NCBI RefSeq assembly: GCF_020694005.1
Contig: NZ_CP073013.1
Location: forward strand, 3,234,578-3,298,577
From: Marinomonas profundi
GTDB taxonomy: Bacteria > Pseudomonadota > Gammaproteobacteria > Pseudomonadales > Marinomonadaceae
Reading direction: 5' to 3'
Length of the DNA stretch: 64,000 nucleotides
The notes below the pieces were generated by a model. That model was not told the DNA's origin. It made no database searches and worked only from the letters and a program-made list of their open reading frames with translations. Positions 62,554-64,000 of this stretch are shown piece after piece; positions within the stretch are counted from its first letter, which is position 1; every line of letters starts with the position of its first letter. The translations under genes were made by a program, and so were the position numbers.

Positions 62554-64000
62554 ATGAGCGACAGTCAAGTTTCATTTGCAACACTAGGTAACGCGATCGG
62601 CTTTATTACAAAATTAAGCGGATCGGTTACTGTTCAATCGATTGATGGGCAAGAGCGAGTGGTTAAAATCGGGGATCCGATTTTCTTTGGAGAGACGGTT
62701 CTCACCGGAGCTGACGGCAGTGCGACTATTGCGTTTATTGACGGTACTGAGATTGTCATTGGTAGTGATGCTGTGGTTGAAATTACCGATGAAGTTTACA
62801 ACAGTGGTGATAACGCTGACCTTGTTGCAGACTCTTCTGCCGATGTCGATGCCTTGCAAGAAGCGATTTTAGCGGGTGACGACCCGACGCTTATCCAGGA
62901 TGCACCAGCGGCAGGTGAAGCGCAAGGCTTCGAACAACAACGTGTTGATGTTGACATTGATCGAAATGACAACAGCGCACTGCCTACTTTTGGTAATGAT
63001 ACTTCTAGTGTACTTCCAAGATACGGCTATGACACAGACAATGGTAGTGGCGGACAAACTGGCCAAAACCAATATTCAGTTCCTTCTAGTTCAGATAGAG
63101 CATCCTCTGAGACAACCTCAACAACCGCATCTCCTGTTGCAGCCGTTGCTGGTACTGTGACAATTAATTCAATCACTTCCGACGACATGATTAATGCGAC
63201 CGAAGCAACCAGTACCATTACCGTGTCTGGTACGGCGGTTGGCGGTGATATTTCCCAAGGTGATCAGGTTGTATTAGTGATTAATGGAACAACTTACACA
63301 ACGACTGTCGGTGCTACTGGTACTTGGTCGATTGGTGTTGCAGGCTCCGATCTTGCTGCGGATACCGAATTTGATGTAGTGGTAACTTCTAGCAATAGCT
63401 CTGGCGACACAGTTGAGAGCATTGGTACTTCGACGCATACCGTAGATCAAAGCGCTTTACTTGTTAATATTGATATCGATCCTATTACCGAAGACAGTAC
63501 GATTAACGCTGCCGAAAGTAATGCTACGGTGACCATCACAGGTACTGTAACTGGAGATGAATTCAACACTGGTGTTGTCACAGTAGTCATTAACGGCGTT
63601 ACTTATGAAACCCAGGTAGGTAGTGATGGTGTTTGGTCTGTTGATGTGGCGGGTTCAGATCTAACCGCGGACTCCGACCGTATAGTGGAGGCAAGTGTTG
63701 TTGTTTCGAATAACATTGGTCAACAAGGGACAACAGATACCACTGAGAGCTACTTGGTCAAAACAGGCTCAAGAGCCAGTATCAGTGTCAATAGTATCAC
63801 CTCAGATGACGTTATTAATGCTGAAGAAAGTGAAGGCAACGTTACGGTTTCTGGTCGAGTGGGTTTTGATGCGTCCGCTGGTGATGTTGTTTCAATGACC
63901 ATCAACGGTACGCTATATACAGCAGTTGTGTTAGCGAATAAAACATGGAGCGTAGATGTTTTAGGTTCCGATCTTGCTCAAGATACGTCTTTTCAAGCCA
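62554..64000 (+). CDS. Large Ig-repeat adhesin with N-terminal retention module (LapA/BapA-like), partial
   Basis: The first 482 residues of a gene that runs past the window. Residues 1-125 match the retention module of LapA-type adhesins (GSVTVQSIDGQERVVKIGD, LTGADGSATIAFIDGTEIVI, then DDPTLIQDAPAAG). The two alanines at 119-120 (PAAG) are placed like the LapG cleavage site. After a Ser/Thr/Asn-rich linker come Ig-like repeats of about 101-106 residues starting near 203, 304 and 410 (INSITSDDMIN, IDPITEDSTIN, VNSITSDDVIN). It should be exported by a type I system and hold cells to surfaces. Confidence 0.9.
   Translation, partial: MSDSQVSFATLGNAIGFITKLSGSVTVQSIDGQERVVKIGDPIFFGETVLTGADGSATIAFIDGTEIVIGSDAVVEITDEVYNSGDNADLVADSSADVDALQEAILAGDDPTLIQDAPAAGEAQGFEQQRVDVDIDRNDNSALPTFGNDTSSVLPRYGYDTDNGSGGQTGQNQYSVPSSSDRASSETTSTTASPVAAVAGTVTINSITSDDMINATEATSTITVSGTAVGGDISQGDQVVLVINGTTYTTTVGATGTWSIGVAGSDLAADTEFDVVVTSSNSSGDTVESIGTSTHTVDQSALLVNIDIDPITEDSTINAAESNATVTITGTVTGDEFNTGVVTVVINGVTYETQVGSDGVWSVDVAGSDLTADSDRIVEASVVVSNNIGQQGTTDTTESYLVKTGSRASISVNSITSDDVINAEESEGNVTVSGRVGFDASAGDVVSMTINGTLYTAVVLANKTWSVDVLGSDLAQDTSFQA

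Overview
The window is chromosomal DNA of a marine-type gammaproteobacterium, most like Marinomonas or a related Oceanospirillales member. The evidence is gene content and order: dnaX-ybaB-recR-rnd-ycgL-ycgN in one run, the Uup/DUF2760/Hsp70 block, mlaA, hrpA, a polyamine-type NspS/MbaA signalling pair and a LapA-type giant adhesin. No species call is possible from sequence reading alone. No rRNA, tRNA or CRISPR array was seen.

Layout. 1-5.3 kb: end of an ABC-F ATPase (uup), then DUF2760 and two divergent Hsp70 proteins in one operon. 5.3-8.7 kb: lytic transglycosylase MltC and an OsmC-YcaO fusion. 8.8-12.9 kb: a complete ferric-siderophore ABC importer behind a candidate Fur box. 12.9-25.4 kb: a 14-copy heptamer repeat, then single-gene housekeeping functions (lipase, MsrB, GFA enzyme, dienelactone hydrolase, OmpA protein, glyoxalase, nucleoid protein, HAD phosphatase, DUF2947, DTW tRNA enzyme, DUF1499, TetR, RadD, PPHD-like prolyl hydroxylase). 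25.5-34.6 kb: TrhO and the dnaX-to-ycgN block, with a nine-A slippery tract in dnaX, then a VWA membrane protein and a YafJ amidotransferase. 34.6-37 kb: small accessory stretch with REP/BIME-like repeats, a YefM-YoeB toxin-antitoxin pair, two small hypotheticals and a hairpin cluster. 37-50.4 kb: cysK, hrpA, mlaA, the NspS/MbaA pair, a PQQ-type sugar dehydrogenase, a truncated acetyltransferase, tal and dusA.

50.5-53.7 kb is the most foreign part: a decayed P2-like prophage (Rha fragment, frameshifted tail protein gpD) next to the 5' end of dusA. Between two copies of the gpD 3' end sits a self-contained cassette: a Sir2-fold protein with an unrecognised C-terminal domain, overlapped by a 42-residue basic protein that is followed directly by a rho-independent terminator. 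I consider this the best candidate for an undescribed (possibly anti-phage) system. A truncated zinc-ribbon protein and two small overlapping ORFs follow.

53.7-64 kb returns to core genes: spermidine-synthase-like protein, adenine deaminase, a divergent RimK-like ATP-grasp / GNAT-C39 peptidase pair, threonine aldolase, SPFH-NfeD, a tandem universal stress protein, and the start of a large Ig-repeat adhesin with an N-terminal retention module. The adhesin and the NspS/MbaA pair together suggest polyamine and c-di-GMP control of surface attachment, though the linking proteins (LapD/LapG) are not in the window.
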